NCBI GenBank assembly: GCA_023429545.1
Contig: JAEYUU010000352.1
Location: 1 to 7,438 of the forward strand
Direction of reading: 5' to 3'
DNA length: 7,438 nt
Source of the DNA: Verrucomicrobiota bacterium
Lineage (GTDB): Bacteria > Verrucomicrobiota > Verrucomicrobiia > Verrucomicrobiales > Verrucomicrobiaceae
Positions 6,435-7,438 of this stretch are shown here, in pieces. Under the pieces are notes generated by a model, which worked only from the letters and a program-made list of their open reading frames with translations, was not told where the DNA came from and did not search any database. A program made the translations under genes and the position numbers. The stretch's first letter is position 1. Each line of letters opens with the position of its first letter.

Positions 6435-7337
6435 ATGTTCGATCTTCAGGTCAATGGCTACGCAGGCACCGACTTCAATCGGGAAGGCCTCACGGCAGAG
6501 GCGCTGCATCATGCCTGTGCATGTTTGAAGGAGGACGGCGTTCAGGGCATCCTGGCCACTTTCATCACGGATGATCTGGACACCATGTCCCGGCGCATGC
6601 GCACGCTGGTGGAGCTGCGCGAGCAAGATCCCCTGGCGCGAGAGATGATCGCCGGGATCCACATCGAGGGACCCTTCACCAACAGCGAAAAGGGCTATGT
6701 GGGCGCGCATCCCCCGCATGCCGTGAAGCCCGCCACGGTCGAGCATGCGAAACAACTCATCGATGCCGCGGGAGGGCTGGCCAGGGTAGTGACTCTTGCG
6801 CCCGAAAACGATGCCGGATATGCCACCACCCAATGGCTCAGCGATCAGGGAATCTGCGTCTCCGCGGGACACTGCAATCCCTCGCGTGAAGTGCTCGCTG
6901 CCGCATGTGATCACGGGCTGCGCATGTTCACCCACGTGGGCAACGGCTGCCCCATGCTCATGCACCGGCACGACAACATCATTCAGAGGGCCCTCTCTTT
7001 GAGGGATCGCCTGTGGCTCTGCTTCATCCCCGATGGTGTGCACATCGAGTTCTTCGCGCTGCAGAACTACCTCCGCAGCGCGGGCCTGGAGCATAGCATT
7101 TTCGTGACGGATGCCATCAGCGCCTCGCGTCTCGGACCCGGTCGATTCACCCTGGCAGGCTGGGATATTCTCATTGGGGAGGATCTCGTGGCTCGATCTC
7201 CCGACGGCTCACACTTCGTGGGCTCCACGGTCACCTGGCCACGGATCCAGGAAAACAATGCGAAGCACATCGGACTCACCCAGGAGGAGTTGATGCGCGT
7301 CTCCATTGAGAATCCGCGGAAGGCGCTTGGTCTCTGA
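6435..7337 (+). CDS. nagA: N-acetylglucosamine-6-phosphate deacetylase-like protein, barrel-only short form
   Basis: This is a 300-residue amidohydrolase-type protein. NagA removes the acetyl group from GlcNAc-6-phosphate to give glucosamine-6-phosphate in the cytoplasm, in amino-sugar use and cell-wall recycling. Landmarks follow the family order: FDLQVNGYAG (2-11, the usual D-x-Q-x-NG strand), HIEGPF with Glu78, SAGHCNPS with His146, THVGNGCP with His167, PDGVHIE with His203, and VTDAISA with the presumed catalytic Asp226. The equivalent metal, substrate and catalytic residues of E. coli NagA are thus all present. What is missing is the small beta-sandwich: classical NagA (about 380 residues) has some 50 residues before the first barrel strand and a C-terminal return after NPAKALG, whereas this protein starts at the first strand and stops at NPRKALGL. 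An in-frame stop at 6393-6395 and the lack of any other start between it and 6435 exclude a longer N terminus. The substrate could differ from GlcNAc-6-phosphate. Confidence 0.85.
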   Translation: MFDLQVNGYAGTDFNREGLTAEALHHACACLKEDGVQGILATFITDDLDTMSRRMRTLVELREQDPLAREMIAGIHIEGPFTNSEKGYVGAHPPHAVKPATVEHAKQLIDAAGGLARVVTLAPENDAGYATTQWLSDQGICVSAGHCNPSREVLAAACDHGLRMFTHVGNGCPMLMHRHDNIIQRALSLRDRLWLCFIPDGVHIEFFALQNYLRSAGLEHSIFVTDAISASRLGPGRFTLAGWDILIGEDLVARSPDGSHFVGSTVTWPRIQENNAKHIGLTQEELMRVSIENPRKALGL

Positions 7338-7356
7338 GCCAGGCCAATGCCCGGGT

Positions 7357-7438
7357 CTACTTCTCCTTCTCGCACTGTTCCATCCACGGCCTGATCATGC
7401 CCGCCAGTCGCGCGGCGCCTGCCCGGTTGAGGTGATCC
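7357..7438 (-). CDS. C-terminal end of a probable SGNH/GDSL-type hydrolase, cut by the contig end
   Basis: Only the last 26 codons are present, ending in TAG at 7357-7359 (read on the minus strand). The visible peptide begins DHLNRAGAARLAGMI and ends in a charged tail, MEQCEKEK. The D-H-L-N-x-x-G-A-x-x-L-A pattern is characteristic of the last conserved block of SGNH hydrolases and related acyltransferase/esterase proteins, in which the histidine belongs to the catalytic triad. The aspartate expected three residues before that histidine lies just beyond the window. The gene converges on the NagA-like gene with a 19-bp gap that holds no recognisable terminator. The family assignment rests on this single block and is tentative. 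Confidence 0.6.
   Translation of the reverse strand, partial: DHLNRAGAARLAGMIRPWMEQCEKEK

Noticed and set aside
5804..6574. 256-codon plus-strand frame across the phosphatase gene and nagA start
   Set aside because: It is antisense to the HC-x5-R phosphatase and overlaps nagA in another frame; its His-rich, low-information translation shows no known pattern.
7338..7356. Terminator after the NagA-like gene
   Set aside because: Only a short CCCGGG palindrome is present, with no usable stem or T-run.

Overview
The window looks like one end of a draft-assembly contig from a GC-rich, Gram-negative-type bacterium, most likely a member of the Verrucomicrobiota (Planctomycetota is the alternative). 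The basis is gene content. A membrane-anchored FecR/LamG-like protein is followed by a planctomycete-type cytochrome protein (PSCyt1-DUF1549-DUF1553) and a Tat-exported DUF1501 protein, and this trio is a hallmark of the Planctomycetota-Verrucomicrobiota group. The assignment is an inference and was not checked by any search.

Layout. Bases 2-35 are not genomic: they match the Illumina Nextera Read-2 transposase adapter at 32 of 34 positions, so the first gene is cut and its real start lies off the contig. Bases 36-1466 (+) hold the 5'-truncated FecR/LamG-like protein. Bases 1523-4294 (+) hold the exported di-haem DUF1549/DUF1553 protein. Bases 4291-5712 (+) hold the DUF1501 protein, which overlaps the previous gene by 4 bp (ATGA). 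After a 28-bp convergent gap, the minus strand carries a small dual-specificity-type protein phosphatase (5741-6256). A divergent intergenic region (6257-6434) separates it from a short, barrel-only N-acetylglucosamine-6-phosphate deacetylase-like gene (6435-7337, +). The last 82 bases hold the C-terminal end of a minus-strand protein that resembles an SGNH/GDSL hydrolase.

How the genes may work together. The first three genes are collinear and closely spaced, and all are predicted to act at or beyond the cytoplasmic membrane: a FecR-like regulator or binding protein, a Sec-exported cytochrome-type protein and a Tat-exported phosphatase/sulfatase-fold protein. They form a plausible operon, but the biochemical role of the DUF1549/DUF1553-DUF1501 pair is not established. 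The phosphatase and the deacetylase-like gene are divergent and probably cytoplasmic; the deacetylase points to amino-sugar (GlcNAc) catabolism or cell-wall recycling.

No RNA gene, CRISPR array, insertion sequence or convincing terminator was found. The points most worth a second look are the adapter-created false start, the loss of the beta-sandwich domain in the NagA-like protein, and the uncharacterised exported pair.
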